A stretch of 64,000 nt of DNA. Origin: Bacillus sp. (in: firmicutes) (GTDB lineage Bacteria > Bacillota > Bacilli > Bacillales > Bacillaceae_J). This document shows, piece after piece, positions 49,245 to 62,834 of this stretch (the stretch's first letter is position 1; the number at the start of each line of letters is the position of its first letter). The position numbers and the translations under genes are program-made. The DNA lies in assembly GCA_012842745.1 (NCBI GenBank), contig DUSF01000057.1:1-64000 (forward strand), written 5' to 3'. The notes below the pieces were generated by a model that worked only from the letters and a program-made list of their open reading frames with translations, made no database searches and was not told the DNA's origin.

Positions 49245-49478
49245 ATGACAAACGAAGTTCCTATTTCAACGGAGACAATTACATTAGGCCAATTTTTAAA
49301 ACTGGCAGGAATTATTGATACAGGTGGGGCGGTTAAATGGTTTTTAAGTGAACATGAAGTGTTTGTAAATGGCCAACCTGAAAATCGCCGTGGAAAAAAG
49401 CTATATCATCATGATGAAGTTACTGTAAGTGGCAAAGGGAGCTATAAAGTAATTTCCTCAACTGTTCGTGAAGTATGA
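49245..49478 (+). CDS. yaaA: S4-domain RNA-binding protein YaaA/RlbA
   Basis: A 77-residue protein with a single S4 domain: LGQFLKLAGIIDTGGAVKWFL and VFVNGQPENRRGKKLYHHDEVTV. It is the conserved small gene between dnaN and recF in bacilli, implicated in large-subunit ribosome assembly. It ends 24 bases before the recF start and is probably co-expressed. Confidence 0.95.
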   Translation: MTNEVPISTETITLGQFLKLAGIIDTGGAVKWFLSEHEVFVNGQPENRRGKKLYHHDEVTVSGKGSYKVISSTVREV

Positions 49479-49502
49479 TAGCAAGAATTGGGGTGTCTCC
49501 CT

Positions 49503-50621
49503 TTGTTTTTATCTGAACTTGTATTAACACATTACCGAAATTATAACAAAATTAAGCTTTCTTTTGAAAATAAAGTAAATGTGATCCTTGGAGAAAATGC
49601 GCAAGGGAAAACAAATTTATTGGAAAGTATTTATGTTTTGGCGATTGCTAAATCACACCGAACATCTAAAGATAAAGAATTAATCAAATGGGATGAAGAA
49701 TATGCTAAAATAGAAGGAAGAGTCCAAAAAAGACTAAATGCCCTCTCTCTTGAGTTAATTATTGCTAATAAGGGTAAAAAAGCAAAAATCAATTCATTGG
49801 AACAAAAAAAGTTAAGCGGTTATATTGGTTCACTGAATGCTGTGATGTTTGCACCTGAGGATTTAAATCTTGTCAAAGGTAGTCCTCAGGTTCGTCGACG
49901 TTTTATAGATATTGAGATCGGGCAAGTGATGCCTGTTTATATGCATGCCCTTAACCAGTATTACCATATTTTACAGCAGCGAAATCATTTATTAAAACAG
50001 TACAATCGCGACCCTATGAAAAATAAAGTGATGTTAGAAATATTAACGACCCAGCTTATTGATGTTGCGGTAAAAATTACGCAGAGAAGAGTTCATTTCT
50101 TGCATTTATTGCAAAACTGGGCTGAACCGATTCATTACAGCATCTCAAGAGGCTTGGAAACGTTGAAAATCCAGTATAAACCATCGATTGATGTATCAGA
50201 GGGTATGGATTTGTCAAAAATGGTAGAAGTATACTACGAAAAATTCGCCAAGCTTAAAGATAAGGAAATTGATAGGGGGATTACATTAGCTGGCCCACAT
50301 CGTGATGACATGCAGTTTTTTGTGAATGATAAAGATGTTCAAGTTTACGGTTCACAAGGACAGCAGCGGACGACAGCGTTATCCATTAAACTAGCTGAAA
50401 TTGAATTAATAAAAGCAGAGGTTGGAGAATATCCGATTCTTCTTTTAGATGATGTACTCTCAGAGCTTGATGACTATAGACAATCGCACTTACTTAACAC
50501 CATTCAAGATAAAGTTCAAACATTTGTAACAACGACAAGTGTGGAAGGAATAGATCATGAAACATTAAAAAGAGCTGCCAAATTTCATGTAACAGCCGGT
50601 ATGATTGAAAAGTCCGATTAA
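49503..50621 (+). CDS. recF: DNA replication and repair protein RecF
   Basis: A 372-residue SMC-like ATPase that helps load RecA on gapped DNA. Walker A is [16 protein letters not shown], the signature [18 protein letters not shown] and Walker [15 protein letters not shown] at 49503 is proposed: GGGGTG lies seven bases upstream and the protein then starts [13 protein letters not shown], in line with other RecF proteins. An open frame continues 15 bases further upstream. Confidence 0.96.
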   Translation: MFLSELVLTHYRNYNKIKLSFENKVNVILGENAQGKTNLLESIYVLAIAKSHRTSKDKELIKWDEEYAKIEGRVQKRLNALSLELIIANKGKKAKINSLEQKKLSGYIGSLNAVMFAPEDLNLVKGSPQVRRRFIDIEIGQVMPVYMHALNQYYHILQQRNHLLKQYNRDPMKNKVMLEILTTQLIDVAVKITQRRVHFLHLLQNWAEPIHYSISRGLETLKIQYKPSIDVSEGMDLSKMVEVYYEKFAKLKDKEIDRGITLAGPHRDDMQFFVNDKDVQVYGSQGQQRTTALSIKLAEIELIKAEVGEYPILLLDDVLSELDDYRQSHLLNTIQDKVQTFVTTTSVEGIDHETLKRAAKFHVTAGMIEKSD

Positions 50622-50638
50622 AAGGTGGAAAAAGGTGC

Positions 50639-50902
50639 ATGTTTATCCATTTAGGTGAAAATATTGTAATCCAAATGAAAGAGATTATTGCGATTGTTAA
50701 CAAGGATTTAGTAAAAGAATCAGCGATGCTCAGTGAGTTTGTTGAAGTCAATATGAAAAAAAATAATATTGTTACTATTTCAAATGGAACGGTTAAATCC
50801 ATTGTAATTACTGAAAGTAAAGTATATTTTTCACCATTATCGACCGTTAGTTTAAAAAAACGTTCACAATATGCTTCAGAATTAGAAACGAAGAACGAAT
50901 AA
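50639..50902 (+). CDS. remB: Biofilm/extracellular matrix regulator RemB (YaaB)
   Basis: An 87-residue DUF370-type protein (MFIHLGENIVIQMKEIIAIV), the gene between recF and gyrB in bacilli. RemB of B. subtilis contributes to activation of matrix genes; family member RemA is a DNA-binding protein. ATG 50639 has AAAAAGGTG just upstream. It is flanked by recF (17 bases) and gyrB (33 bases), so one operon is likely. Confidence 0.9.
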   Translation: MFIHLGENIVIQMKEIIAIVNKDLVKESAMLSEFVEVNMKKNNIVTISNGTVKSIVITESKVYFSPLSTVSLKKRSQYASELETKNE

Positions 50903-50905
50903 TAG

Positions 50906-52867
<1,962 letters not shown>

Positions 52868-52883
52868 AGAGGAGGGGCCTAAT

Positions 52884-55397
52884 ATGCAGGAAGAACGTCA
52901 ATCAATTCAAGAAATTAATTTAAGCACCGAAATGAAGTCATCCTTTTTAGATTACGCCATGAGTGTTATTGTTTCTCGTGCTTTACCAGATGTAAGGGAT
53001 GGTTTAAAGCCAGTGCATCGAAGAATTTTGTATGCGATGAATGAATTAGGTAATACAGCAGATAAAGCGCATAAAAAATCTGCCCGTATTGTTGGTGATG
53101 TAATTGGTAAGTATCATCCACACGGTGATTCTGCGGTTTATGAAGCAATGGTGCGGATGGCTCAGGATTTTAACTTTCGCTATATGTTAGTCGATGGCCA
53201 TGGAAACTTTGGATCGGTAGACGGCGACCCAGCAGCAGCGATGCGTTATACTGAGGCGCGAATGTCGAAGATTGCAATGGAAATGATCCGTGATATAAAT
53301 AAAGATACGATTGACTATCAAGACAACTATGATGGTTCAGAAAGAGAACCAGTTGTAATGCCCGCAAGATTTCCTAACCTTTTAGTGAACGGTGCTTCAG
53401 GGATTGCGGTAGGGATGGCAACTAATATTCCGCCGCATCAATTAGGTGAAGTAATTGATGGAGTTTTAGCTGTTAGTCGAGATCGTGAGATTACAGTTGC
53501 AGAACTAATGGAAATAATCCCAGGCCCTGATTTTCCAACAGCTGGGCAAATCTTGGGGCGAAGCGGGATTCGCCGTGCCTATGAAACTGGGAAAGGTTCA
53601 ATCACGCTTCGAGCTAATTCATTTATTGAAGAAAAAGCGAATGGAAGACAAGCGATAATTATTGATGAAATCCCGTATCAAGTAAACAAAGCAAGGCTCA
53701 TTGAGAGAATTGCTGAGCTTGTCCACGAGAAGAAAATCGAGGGCATTTCCGACCTTCGTGATGAATCAGACCGCAATGGTATGCGAATTGTCATTGAAGT
53801 TAAGCGTGATGCTAATGCCAATGTTCTTTTAAATAATTTATATAAACAAACGGCATTGCAGACAAGTTTCGGAATTAACATGCTTGCACTTGTTGATGGT
53901 CATCCAAAGGTATTGAATTTAAAACAAATGTTAAGTCATTATCTTGACCATCAAATTGTGATTATTCGCCGTAGAACAGAGTTTGAGCTTCGGAAAGCGG
54001 AAGCGCGCGCCCATATTTTAGAAGGTCTCAGAATAGCCCTTGACCATATAGATGAAATTATTTCCTTAATTCGCAGCTCACAAACAACGGATATTGCGAG
54101 ACAAGGGTTAATGGAGCGTTTCAATTTAAGCGAAAAGCAAGCACAAGCTATTTTAGATATGCGCTTACAGCGTCTAACTGGATTAGAGCGTGAAAAGATT
54201 GAGGAAGAATATCAAGAGCTTATTAAGCTTATTGCTGAATTAAAAGCAATATTAGCAGATGAGGAAAAAGTGCTTGATATTATTCGTGAAGAATTAACGG
54301 AAATAAAAGAGAGATTTAATGATAAGCGCCGTACTGAAATTATTTCTGGTAGCTTTGGCGATATTGAAGATGAAGATTTAATTCCCGAGCAAAGCATTGT
54401 TATATCGTTAACCCATGGAGGCTATATTAAGCGTTTGCCAGCTGCTACTTATAGAAGCCAACGCAGAGGTGGACGAGGTGTTCAAGGAATGGGAACAAAT
54501 GAAGATGATTTTGTTGAACATTTGCTATCTACTTCTACTCACAATACAATTTTGTTTTTTAGTAATAAAGGCAAGGTATACCGCCTTAAAGGTTATGAGA
54601 TTCCAGAATTTGGACGGACAGCTAAAGGGATTCCGATCATTAATTTATTAGAAATTGAAAAAGATGAATCGATACATGCCGTCATCCCAGTCGAAGAGTT
54701 TTTGGATGATTGGTACTTATTTTTTGCGACGAAACATGGTGTTGTCAAACGTTCACCGCTATCTTCTTTTGCAAATATTCGTAGGGGTGGACTTATTGCT
54801 TTACACCTTCGCGAAGGTGATGAAGTAATATCTGTTGGCCTTACAGATGGCCATAAAGAGATTATGATTGGTACGATGAATGGAATGTTAATTCGTTTTA
54901 ATGAGACGGATGTTCGTTCAATGAGCCGATTAGCTACTGGTGTAAGGGGTATTAATCTTAATGAGGATGACTATGTAATTGGCATGGAAATTATTGAAGG
55001 AAAAGAAGATGTCCTCGTCGTAACTCGTAATGGATACGGCAAACGTACGCCTTTATCTGAATACCGTATGCAAAGCCGCGGCGGAAAAGGGATAAAAACT
55101 TGTAATATAACTGAGAAAAATGGCCCGTTGTCAGCTGTTAAAGCTGTAACTGGTGAAGAAGATTTAATGTTAATTACGGAAAGCGGTATTGTGATTCGTA
55201 TGGCTGTTGATACAATTTCGATTACTGGCCGGAATACACAAGGTGTTAAATTAATGAGACTTGATGACCATGAAGTTGTTTCAACAGTAGCAAAGGTTGA
55301 GCGGGAAGAAGAAGAGGATGAAAATCAATTAGATGAAGTAGAGGTAGGTCAGGAGGAAACTGGAGAGGATACTCCGAAATCTGAACAAGAAGAATAA
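52884..55397 (+). CDS. gyrA: DNA gyrase subunit A
   Basis: A 837-residue subunit with catalytic Tyr122 ([10 protein letters not shown]) and a C-terminal beta-pinwheel with the GyrA box QRRGGRG. The quinolone-determining loop [12 protein letters not shown] has Ser83 and Glu87, the sensitive wild-type state of bacilli. The acidic tail (about 805-837) is rich in Glu. ATG 52884 follows GAGGAGGGG; translation does not start at the earlier in-frame ATG inside gyrB. Unlike in B. subtilis, no rRNA operon follows. Confidence 0.98.
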   Translation: MQEERQSIQEINLSTEMKSSFLDYAMSVIVSRALPDVRDGLKPVHRRILYAMNELGNTADKAHKKSARIVGDVIGKYHPHGDSAVYEAMVRMAQDFNFRYMLVDGHGNFGSVDGDPAAAMRYTEARMSKIAMEMIRDINKDTIDYQDNYDGSEREPVVMPARFPNLLVNGASGIAVGMATNIPPHQLGEVIDGVLAVSRDREITVAELMEIIPGPDFPTAGQILGRSGIRRAYETGKGSITLRANSFIEEKANGRQAIIIDEIPYQVNKARLIERIAELVHEKKIEGISDLRDESDRNGMRIVIEVKRDANANVLLNNLYKQTALQTSFGINMLALVDGHPKVLNLKQMLSHYLDHQIVIIRRRTEFELRKAEARAHILEGLRIALDHIDEIISLIRSSQTTDIARQGLMERFNLSEKQAQAILDMRLQRLTGLEREKIEEEYQELIKLIAELKAILADEEKVLDIIREELTEIKERFNDKRRTEIISGSFGDIEDEDLIPEQSIVISLTHGGYIKRLPAATYRSQRRGGRGVQGMGTNEDDFVEHLLSTSTHNTILFFSNKGKVYRLKGYEIPEFGRTAKGIPIINLLEIEKDESIHAVIPVEEFLDDWYLFFATKHGVVKRSPLSSFANIRRGGLIALHLREGDEVISVGLTDGHKEIMIGTMNGMLIRFNETDVRSMSRLATGVRGINLNEDDYVIGMEIIEGKEDVLVVTRNGYGKRTPLSEYRMQSRGGKGIKTCNITEKNGPLSAVKAVTGEEDLMLITESGIVIRMAVDTISITGRNTQGVKLMRLDDHEVVSTVAKVEREEEEDENQLDEVEVGQEETGEDTPKSEQEE

Positions 55398-55424
55398 GTA
55401 TGTTCGAAGAGAGATAAACATTAC

Positions 55425-55513
55425 AGTGTCTGGCATCCATATGCATACAATATGTTAGTTGCGAATAATCACCGGTTAACTAATCAATATATTGCAATAT
55501 GGTGGCAGACACT
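55425..55513. repeat. Imperfect inverted repeat behind gyrA
   Basis: AGTGTCTGGCATCCATATGCA (55425-) and TGCAATATGGTGGCAGACACT (-55513) form an imperfect inverted repeat of about 20 bases around a 45-base centre; TTTTCTT follows on the right. It could act as the gyrA terminator or be a small palindromic mobile repeat. Confidence 0.55.
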
Positions 55514-55547
55514 TTTCTTATTGAATATTAAAGGGGGGAGGAACTTT

Positions 55548-56630
55548 ATGAGAGTCAATCCGAATCAAGTAACAGAGGGATGTATGGTATCAGAAGATGT
55601 CTTTTCGCTTACGCAAATACCGATTGTTCCTAAAAATACTGTATTAACGAGTAAAAATTTGGAGTTTATTAAGGCCTTTTTAATCCAAGATATACAAATT
55701 GAATCTACCCTAGTAACTGGAGAACCATTCAAGCCTAGTCAAGTTATTCAGGAAGAGGTTGTGCAGAAGAAAGTAGAAGCTGCTCAACAAGGATTAGTAG
55801 AGCTTTATTTAAAGGCTGTGCAAGGGTATAAAAAGCTTTTTTTAGGGTGGCAATCAGGTATAGCAGTTGATATGCCATCTGTTAGGGGCATCGTCGTCCC
55901 TGTTATTGAAAAGGCATTAGAAACACCGAGAGAAATATTCTCACTTCACCATTATTGTATTGCTGAAGATTATTTATATCATCACGCGATAACTGTTGCG
56001 GCTTTATCAGCCTTGTTAGCTAAAAATCTGAATTTTACTAAAGGTGATTGTATACAAATTGGCTTAGCAGGAGCCATGATTGATTGTGGGATGGCGAAAA
56101 TTCCACCAAAAATTTTTAATAAAAAAGGCTATTTGACTAGGGAAGAATATGATGAAGTGAAAAAACATCCTATTTATAGCTATATTCTTCTTAAAGATAT
56201 TAAGTTTCTTAAAGAAGAAGTGAAAAAAGCAGTATATCAGCATCATGAAAGAATTGATGGCAGCGGCTATCCAAATGGTGTAAATTCCGATTATATCTAC
56301 CCTTATGAAAGAATCATATCTGTCGCAGATGTGTATCATGCGATGACATCAGAAAGAAATTACCATAGTAAACAGTCACCATTTAAAGTATTGGAATCTA
56401 TTTTACAGGATCAATTTGGAAAATTTGATGTGAGGGTTGTTCAAGCATTAACAACGATTATGACTAATTTTTCTTCTGGTACGAAAGTTCGCTTGTCAAA
56501 TAGTGAGACCGGGGAAATTGTCTTTATTGAGCAAAAGTACCCGACAAGACCAATGGTTAGATTAGATGCCACTGGGGAAATCATCCAACTCATTAAACAT
56601 CGCGATCTTTATATTGAAGAAATATTATAA
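55548..56630 (+). CDS. HD-GYP-like protein with altered HD motif
   Basis: A 360-residue protein. The N-terminal half (1-135) has no recognisable domain. The C-terminal half resembles an HD-GYP phosphodiesterase of cyclic di-GMP: HH (145-146), KKHP (about 207), HHERIDGSGYP (232-242). At the expected HD pair it reads MIDCGMAKIPP (Ile178-Asp179), so one metal-ligand His is missing. It may be inactive, or use a different metal set, and act as a sensor. ATG 55548 follows GGGAGG. Similar genes next to gyrA occur in some Bacillaceae. It ends near a terminator facing yaaC. Confidence 0.8.
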   Translation: MRVNPNQVTEGCMVSEDVFSLTQIPIVPKNTVLTSKNLEFIKAFLIQDIQIESTLVTGEPFKPSQVIQEEVVQKKVEAAQQGLVELYLKAVQGYKKLFLGWQSGIAVDMPSVRGIVVPVIEKALETPREIFSLHHYCIAEDYLYHHAITVAALSALLAKNLNFTKGDCIQIGLAGAMIDCGMAKIPPKIFNKKGYLTREEYDEVKKHPIYSYILLKDIKFLKEEVKKAVYQHHERIDGSGYPNGVNSDYIYPYERIISVADVYHAMTSERNYHSKQSPFKVLESILQDQFGKFDVRVVQALTTIMTNFSSGTKVRLSNSETGEIVFIEQKYPTRPMVRLDATGEIIQLIKHRDLYIEEIL

Positions 56631-56637
56631 GTGATAG

Positions 56638-56719
56638 GATTGCATCTTGCATCTTAATATTGATATCTATACATATTTGTATAAGACGGTATTAGGTAGT
56701 AAGAGGCAATCCCTTTTTT
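56638..56719 (+). terminator. Terminator between the HD-GYP gene and yaaC
   Basis: GGATTGC (56638-56644) pairs with GCAATCC (56706-56712), followed by CTTTTTT. The loop of about 60 bases is long, so this is a weaker call. Confidence 0.5.
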
Positions 56720-57706
56720 CTATAGTTTGGCTTGTAAATAGTGATTTATAAGATAAGGAATTTTCATGTGGGTAACACTTAAAAAATGCTCAATAAACGG
56801 GTAATCTAGACTATCAAATCCATGTAACAGCTCACCCCACCATTCTGTCTCATATCTGCTAATCATACTTAAATTATAAAGCAGCAAATAATGTGTCATG
56901 ATTTCAGGAAGATATATAAATTGTTCTTTATCAATCGGAATATGTAGTGTGTTTTCATAATAATCAAATTGTATCGGTGCACAATCATTCGGATTGATTG
57001 TACAGGTTAATTGCAACTGAAAAAATAGGGGCTGTTTTTCAATATTCTTTTCGTTTTCGAGCAGCTGATGTTCAAAAGGTAAGCATTTTTTTAGAAAACT
57101 GGTAAATCGTTCAATCGTCATATGTAAATGATCCAAAATATTTGCAGGAATGAAAAGGGCTTTGTCATGGAATCCAGCAATTTTGTAATTTTGTTGTTTT
57201 TCCATACTTATTTGAAAGAGGTAGTTTAATTCGGGAATACGTGCTAAAAGGAATTCCATTGTATATTTTTCAGCATCCAAACTTTGTTCCATGTGGAACA
57301 TTTTTGCAGCAACATGTGTAAAAAGACCATTTTTTTGGACTTTTACTTCATCTCTTAAAAAATCATAGTCTCTTTTCTTTCTTTTTCTTGTTGTAACCCC
57401 ATGGGCTAGTACAGTGGAGGATTCTGGATAAGCCGGGTCTACCGTGAGCAAGCACGCTTTAAGAAGCTGAACCATTCCGTAGAATAGGAGAATTGGTTTA
57501 ATTGAGAAAGGTGCCTGAGTTGCAAGCTGATAATAGCTTTTTCCATGGTCTAAATAGTAAATGAATGGATAGCAGTTTTCGTAGCTTTTTTTTTCCGAAT
57601 CCTCGATGCCGCTTTTTTTGTAGCATTGCAACAGGTATTTTTGTGCATTCATTGAGGAATAAAAGATGGAGAAGGATTTCCAGATAGAATTCCAAGAGCT
57701 CACCAT
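56720..57706 (-). CDS. yaaC: YaaC-like protein
   Basis: A 328-residue protein matching the YaaC family by SYYQLATQAPFSIKPILLFYG and LLKACLLTVDPAYPESST. The family occurs in spore-forming bacilli; function is unknown. It is transcribed from the minus strand, opposite to its neighbours, as in B. subtilis. ATG 57706 follows GGAGG by eight bases. A degenerate parS-like palindrome TGTTCCATGTGGAACA lies inside it at 57286-57301. Confidence 0.85.
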   Translation of the reverse strand: MVSSWNSIWKSFSIFYSSMNAQKYLLQCYKKSGIEDSEKKSYENCYPFIYYLDHGKSYYQLATQAPFSIKPILLFYGMVQLLKACLLTVDPAYPESSTVLAHGVTTRKRKKRDYDFLRDEVKVQKNGLFTHVAAKMFHMEQSLDAEKYTMEFLLARIPELNYLFQISMEKQQNYKIAGFHDKALFIPANILDHLHMTIERFTSFLKKCLPFEHQLLENEKNIEKQPLFFQLQLTCTINPNDCAPIQFDYYENTLHIPIDKEQFIYLPEIMTHYLLLYNLSMISRYETEWWGELLHGFDSLDYPFIEHFLSVTHMKIPYLINHYLQAKL

Positions 57707-57764
57707 GGCTAAACCTCCAAATTAACATAATTTTTAAATTATTTGTCGAAGTAATTGTCGTTCC

Positions 57765-57793
57765 TTGACAGTAGTGTGTCCAATTGTTAAGCT
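57765..57793 (+). promoter_or_regulatory. Possible guaB promoter
   Basis: TTGACA (57765-57770), 17 bases, TAAGCT (57788-57793), 49 bases before the guaB start. The -35 is perfect and the -10 weak. Confidence 0.4.
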
Positions 57794-57823
57794 AACTAAT
57801 AATATTTTCAGGAAATTTCATAA

Positions 57824-59305
<1,482 letters not shown>

Positions 59306-59340
59306 AAAATAGGAAAAATTGGATGCATTCTTTTTGTTTA

Positions 59341-59368
59341 ACAGAGGAGCTTTTCCTCTGTTTTTTTT
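59341..59368 (+). terminator. Terminator of guaB
   Basis: ACAGAGGA pairs with TCCTCTGT around a short loop, followed by TTTTTTTT. Confidence 0.92.
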
Positions 59369-59434
59369 ATAGTAAATTTGATAGAATAGCCGTTGGAGTT
59401 GTTCGGCGCATTTGATTAAGGGGAGGGATTGAAT

Positions 59435-60796
59435 TTGAAAAGATTTACGAGAAATAAAGGCTTCATATATAGTTTGCTAACACTCTTTTTATTAACGACC
59501 TTTTTAGCGAATTTTCCTACTAAAGCGGGTGCAGTAGAATTAGGACTTGAAGCAGAGGCTGCTATTTTAGTTGATGGTAACTCTGGGAAAATATTGTATG
59601 AATTAAACCCCGATATGACGTTACCCCCGGCAAGTATGTCAAAAATGATGACAGAATATTTATTGTTAGAGGCTATTCATAGTAAGAAGGTTAGCTGGGA
59701 CCAAGAAGTATCAATTACTGATTATGTATACAAAGTCTCACAAAATACAAAACTATCAAATGTTCCACTAAGAAAAGATATAAAATACACAGTAAGAGAG
59801 CTTTATGAGTCGATGGCCATCTATTCGGCAAACGGGTCTGCAATTGCTCTTGCTGAAACAATCGCTGGCTCGGAAACGAATTTTGTGCAAATGATGAATA
59901 AAAAAGCGCAAGAGCTAGGAATGGAAGATGCGAAGTTTGTCAATTCGACAGGTTTAAATAATAAGGACTTATATGGCATGCATCCGAAGGGTACAGGCGA
60001 AACAGATGAGAATATGATGTCATCACGCTCTGTTGCCACACTTGCTTACCGGTTAATTAATGATTATCCAGAAGTGTTGGAAACAGCGAGCATTCCTTTT
60101 AAGAAGTTTACAAAAGGAATTGATGGCGAAGGCATTAGCATGTTGAACTGGAATGCAATGTTACCTAATATTCCAGGATATTTACAGCAATTTGCTTATC
60201 AAGGTGTTGACGGCATTAAGACAGGATCAACGGAGTTAGCTGGCTATTGCTTTACAGGAACAGCAAAACGTAATGGCATGAGACTTATTAGTGTTGTTAT
60301 GCGGACAAAATCGCAATATGCTAGGTTTGAAGAAACGAAAAAACTATTTGATTATGGATTTAGCAATTTTGCAGAAAAAGAATTATTCCCTGCAAACTAT
60401 CAAATGGAAAAACAAGATGTTTTAAAAGTTGAAAAAGGAAAAGAAAAAAATGTGCAAATTGCTACAAAGGAAGCGTTGAAAACAGTCGTAAAATCAAATG
60501 AAGAAGAGCTTTATCAACCGAAGCTAGTTCTAGATAAAAAAGCTCTTACAAAAGATGGTACATTAGTTGCCCCCGTTAAAAAAGGCCAAAAGGTTGGCTA
60601 CTTAACATATGAATATAAGGGTGAAAATAATTATGGCTATTTAGTTAATGATGGTGGGGTTCATGAAAAAGTAGCAGTTGTAGCCCAAGCAGATGTAGAA
60701 AAAGCAAATTGGTTTTCACTAACATTGCGGGCAATAGGTGGTTTTTTTGCTGATATTTGGTCAAGTGTTGCCGGTGGTATAAAAGGTTTATTTTAG
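59435..60796 (+). CDS. dacA: D-alanyl-D-alanine carboxypeptidase (PBP5)
   Basis: A 453-residue penicillin-binding protein that trims the last D-Ala from stem peptides. A signal peptide (about 1-32) precedes the catalytic domain: PASMSKMMTEYL (SxxK Ser), YSANGSAIALAE (SxN) and DGIKTGSTELAG (KTG). A C-terminal beta domain and an amphipathic helix (ANWFSLTLRAIGGFFADIW) anchor it to the membrane. TTG at 59435 has GGGAGGG seven bases upstream. The frame also opens with TTG six bases earlier. Confidence 0.96.
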   Translation: MKRFTRNKGFIYSLLTLFLLTTFLANFPTKAGAVELGLEAEAAILVDGNSGKILYELNPDMTLPPASMSKMMTEYLLLEAIHSKKVSWDQEVSITDYVYKVSQNTKLSNVPLRKDIKYTVRELYESMAIYSANGSAIALAETIAGSETNFVQMMNKKAQELGMEDAKFVNSTGLNNKDLYGMHPKGTGETDENMMSSRSVATLAYRLINDYPEVLETASIPFKKFTKGIDGEGISMLNWNAMLPNIPGYLQQFAYQGVDGIKTGSTELAGYCFTGTAKRNGMRLISVVMRTKSQYARFEETKKLFDYGFSNFAEKELFPANYQMEKQDVLKVEKGKEKNVQIATKEALKTVVKSNEEELYQPKLVLDKKALTKDGTLVAPVKKGQKVGYLTYEYKGENNYGYLVNDGGVHEKVAVVAQADVEKANWFSLTLRAIGGFFADIWSSVAGGIKGLF

Positions 60797-60812
60797 TAAA
60801 TTTTTACTAAAT

Positions 60813-60876
60813 CCATAAAATCAAGGACAGAATATTAAAGTATTCCTAGTTGATTTTATGGTTTTTATTATTTTTT
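60813..60876 (+). terminator. Terminator of dacA
   Basis: CCATAAAATCAA (60813-60824) pairs with TTGATTTTATGG (60850-60861), followed by TTTTTATTATTTTTT. Confidence 0.85.
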
Positions 60877-60963
60877 CAAAATTAAAATAGGAATTTACGG
60901 CGTTTTAGGTTAAAATAATGGACAGGCCTTTATTTGTAAATGATAAAATAAAGAAATAAAATA

Positions 60964-60978
60964 ATGTAATGATTACAT
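60964..60978. promoter_or_regulatory. Palindrome upstream of pdxS
   Basis: ATGTAATGATTACAT is a perfect 7+1+7 dyad, eight bases before the pdxS ribosome site. Its place between the likely promoter and the start suggests an operator, for instance for a pyridoxal-responsive regulator, but no regulator is visible here. Confidence 0.4.
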
Positions 60979-60999
60979 ACATTTAGGAGGAGTTTTTTA

Positions 61000-61887
61000 A
61001 TGTCACAAAATATTGGAACAGAACGAGTAAAACGCGGAATGGCTGAAATGCAAAAAGGCGGCGTTATAATGGACGTTGTTAATGCAGAACAAGCTAAAAT
61101 TGCCGAAGCTGCAGGGGCTGTAGCTGTAATGGCGCTTGAGCGTGTACCAGCAGATATTCGCGCAGCGGGCGGAGTTGCTCGTATGGCTGACCCAACGATT
61201 GTTGAAGAGGTAATGGGAGCTGTGTCAATTCCTGTTATGGCAAAGGCTCGTATCGGCCATATTGTCGAAGCGCGTGTTTTAGAGGCGATGGGAGTAGACT
61301 ATATTGATGAAAGTGAAGTTTTAACACCTGCTGATGAGGTGTATCATATTAATAAGCGTGAATATACAGTACCATTTGTATGTGGCTGCCGTGACTTAGG
61401 AGAAGCATTACGACGTATTGGTGAAGGTGCTTCAATGCTTCGTACAAAGGGTGAGCCTGGAACTGGTAACATTGTTGAGGCTGTTCGTCATATGCGTATG
61501 GTGCAATCACAAATTCGCCAAGTTGCGGCAATGTCAGAAGATGAGTTAATGACATTTGCTAAGAATATTCAAGCGCCATTTGAATTAGTTCTACAAATTA
61601 AGCGCGAAGGAAAACTTCCTGTTGTAAACTTTGCTGCTGGTGGTGTAGCAACACCTGCTGACGCTGCGTTAATGATGCAATTAGGAGCAGACGGCGTATT
61701 CGTTGGTTCAGGAATCTTTAAATCTGATAATCCTGAGAAGTTTGCTCGTGCAATTGTTGAAGCAACAACACATTATCAAGATTATAAATTGATTGCGGAG
61801 CTTTCAAAAGATTTAGGGACAGCTATGAAAGGTATCGAAATTTCATCATTACAACCAAGCGAACGCATGCAAGAACGTGGTTGGTAA
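61000..61887 (+). CDS. pdxS: Pyridoxal 5'-phosphate synthase subunit PdxS
   Basis: A 295-residue TIM-barrel subunit that builds PLP from ribose 5-phosphate, glyceraldehyde 3-phosphate and ammonia. [37 protein letters not shown] and [21 protein letters not shown] are all conserved. AGGAGG precedes ATG 61000. pdxT follows after 40 bases, and the two proteins form a 12+12 complex. Confidence 0.99.
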   Translation: MSQNIGTERVKRGMAEMQKGGVIMDVVNAEQAKIAEAAGAVAVMALERVPADIRAAGGVARMADPTIVEEVMGAVSIPVMAKARIGHIVEARVLEAMGVDYIDESEVLTPADEVYHINKREYTVPFVCGCRDLGEALRRIGEGASMLRTKGEPGTGNIVEAVRHMRMVQSQIRQVAAMSEDELMTFAKNIQAPFELVLQIKREGKLPVVNFAAGGVATPADAALMMQLGADGVFVGSGIFKSDNPEKFARAIVEATTHYQDYKLIAELSKDLGTAMKGIEISSLQPSERMQERGW

Positions 61888-61889
61888 AT

Positions 61890-61916
61890 AGAAAGCCGGA
61901 GCTAGACAGAAAAAGG
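61890..61916. repeat. Possible end fragment of the dispersed repeat
   Basis: GAAAGCCGGAGCTAGACAGAAAAAGG in the pdxS-pdxT gap resembles, in inverted orientation, the CTTTGTCCAGCTCCAGCGCC end of the repeat at 45546. The likeness is partial. Confidence 0.3.
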
Positions 61917-61927
61917 AGTAATGTAAC

Positions 61928-62518
61928 ATGGTTAAAGTAGGGGTTTTAGCTCTGCAAGGGGCGGTAAGAGAACATATTCGCGCACTTGAAGCAGCAGGTG
62001 CAGAGGCTGTTCAAATTAAAAAGGTTGAACAACTACAGGATATTGATGGCCTTGTATTCCCTGGTGGAGAAAGCACGACCATGAGACGTTTAATTGATAA
62101 ATATGGCTTTTTCGAGCCGTTAAAGGAATTTGGTAAAAGTGGTAAGCCGATCTTCGGCACTTGTGCCGGTCTTATTTTAATGGCAACGAAAATTGCTGGT
62201 CAAGAAGATGCCCATTTAGGTTTACTCGATATGACGGTCGAGCGCAATGCCTTTGGTCGTCAAGTAGACAGTTTTGAGGCAAGCCTTATGATTACCGATG
62301 TTGCTGATGATTTTATCGGTGTGTTTATCCGTGCTCCAAGAATTCTTGAAGTTGGCAAAGATGTTGAGATTATTTGTAAGCATAAGGACAAAATTGTCGC
62401 TGTTAGACAGGATCATTACTTAGCTTGTTCATTCCATCCAGAATTAACAGACGACCATCGCTTGGCTGAGTATTTTGTTAAAATGGTGGAAGCAGCAAAA
62501 GAAAAATTAGCTGTATAA
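61928..62518 (+). CDS. pdxT: Pyridoxal 5'-phosphate synthase glutaminase PdxT
   Basis: A 196-residue class I glutaminase that feeds ammonia to Pdx[21 protein letters not shown] at the start, [12 protein letters not shown], nucleophile Cys in [10 protein letters not shown] and the His-Glu pair in [10 protein letters not shown] are standard. The start has AAAAAGGAG upstream. It ends just before the serS leader. Confidence 0.98.
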   Translation: MVKVGVLALQGAVREHIRALEAAGAEAVQIKKVEQLQDIDGLVFPGGESTTMRRLIDKYGFFEPLKEFGKSGKPIFGTCAGLILMATKIAGQEDAHLGLLDMTVERNAFGRQVDSFEASLMITDVADDFIGVFIRAPRILEVGKDVEIICKHKDKIVAVRQDHYLACSFHPELTDDHRLAEYFVKMVEAAKEKLAV

Positions 62519-62539
62519 AAGCTGGAGAAGTGTGGTAAA

Positions 62540-62815
62540 ATAAAGGCATAAATACTAATATAAACAGTGTTGAAGGGAACTAGTAGCATTATTTCTTTTT
62601 CCAAGAGAGTCGGTGGCCGGTGAAAACCGATAAAAGAGTAATGTGAATCCATCCCCGAGCAAAATATTGAACAGCATTTTTGGCTAAGTAAATATTTTCG
62701 GTTTAAAGACCGTTATGATTGTGAGTGGAAAAAGAGCCTATGCTTTTTTTCAATCAGGGTGGCAACGCGGGTTAACTCTCGTCCCTTTTTATAGGGACGG
62801 GAGTTTTTTATATTT
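62540..62815 (+). ncRNA. Serine T-box leader of serS
   Basis: Contains AGAGAGTCGGTGG of stem I, the specifier loop GTGAATCCATCCC with specifier TCC (serine), the T-box CAGGGTGGCAACGCGG (62755-62770) and the terminator CTCTCGTCCC/GGGACGGGAG followed by TTTTTT (62776-62809). Uncharged tRNA-Ser would favour the antiterminator and permit serS expression. The specifier matches the product of the gene it controls. Confidence 0.95.
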
Positions 62816-62834
62816 ATTAAAGGAGGAATCAACG

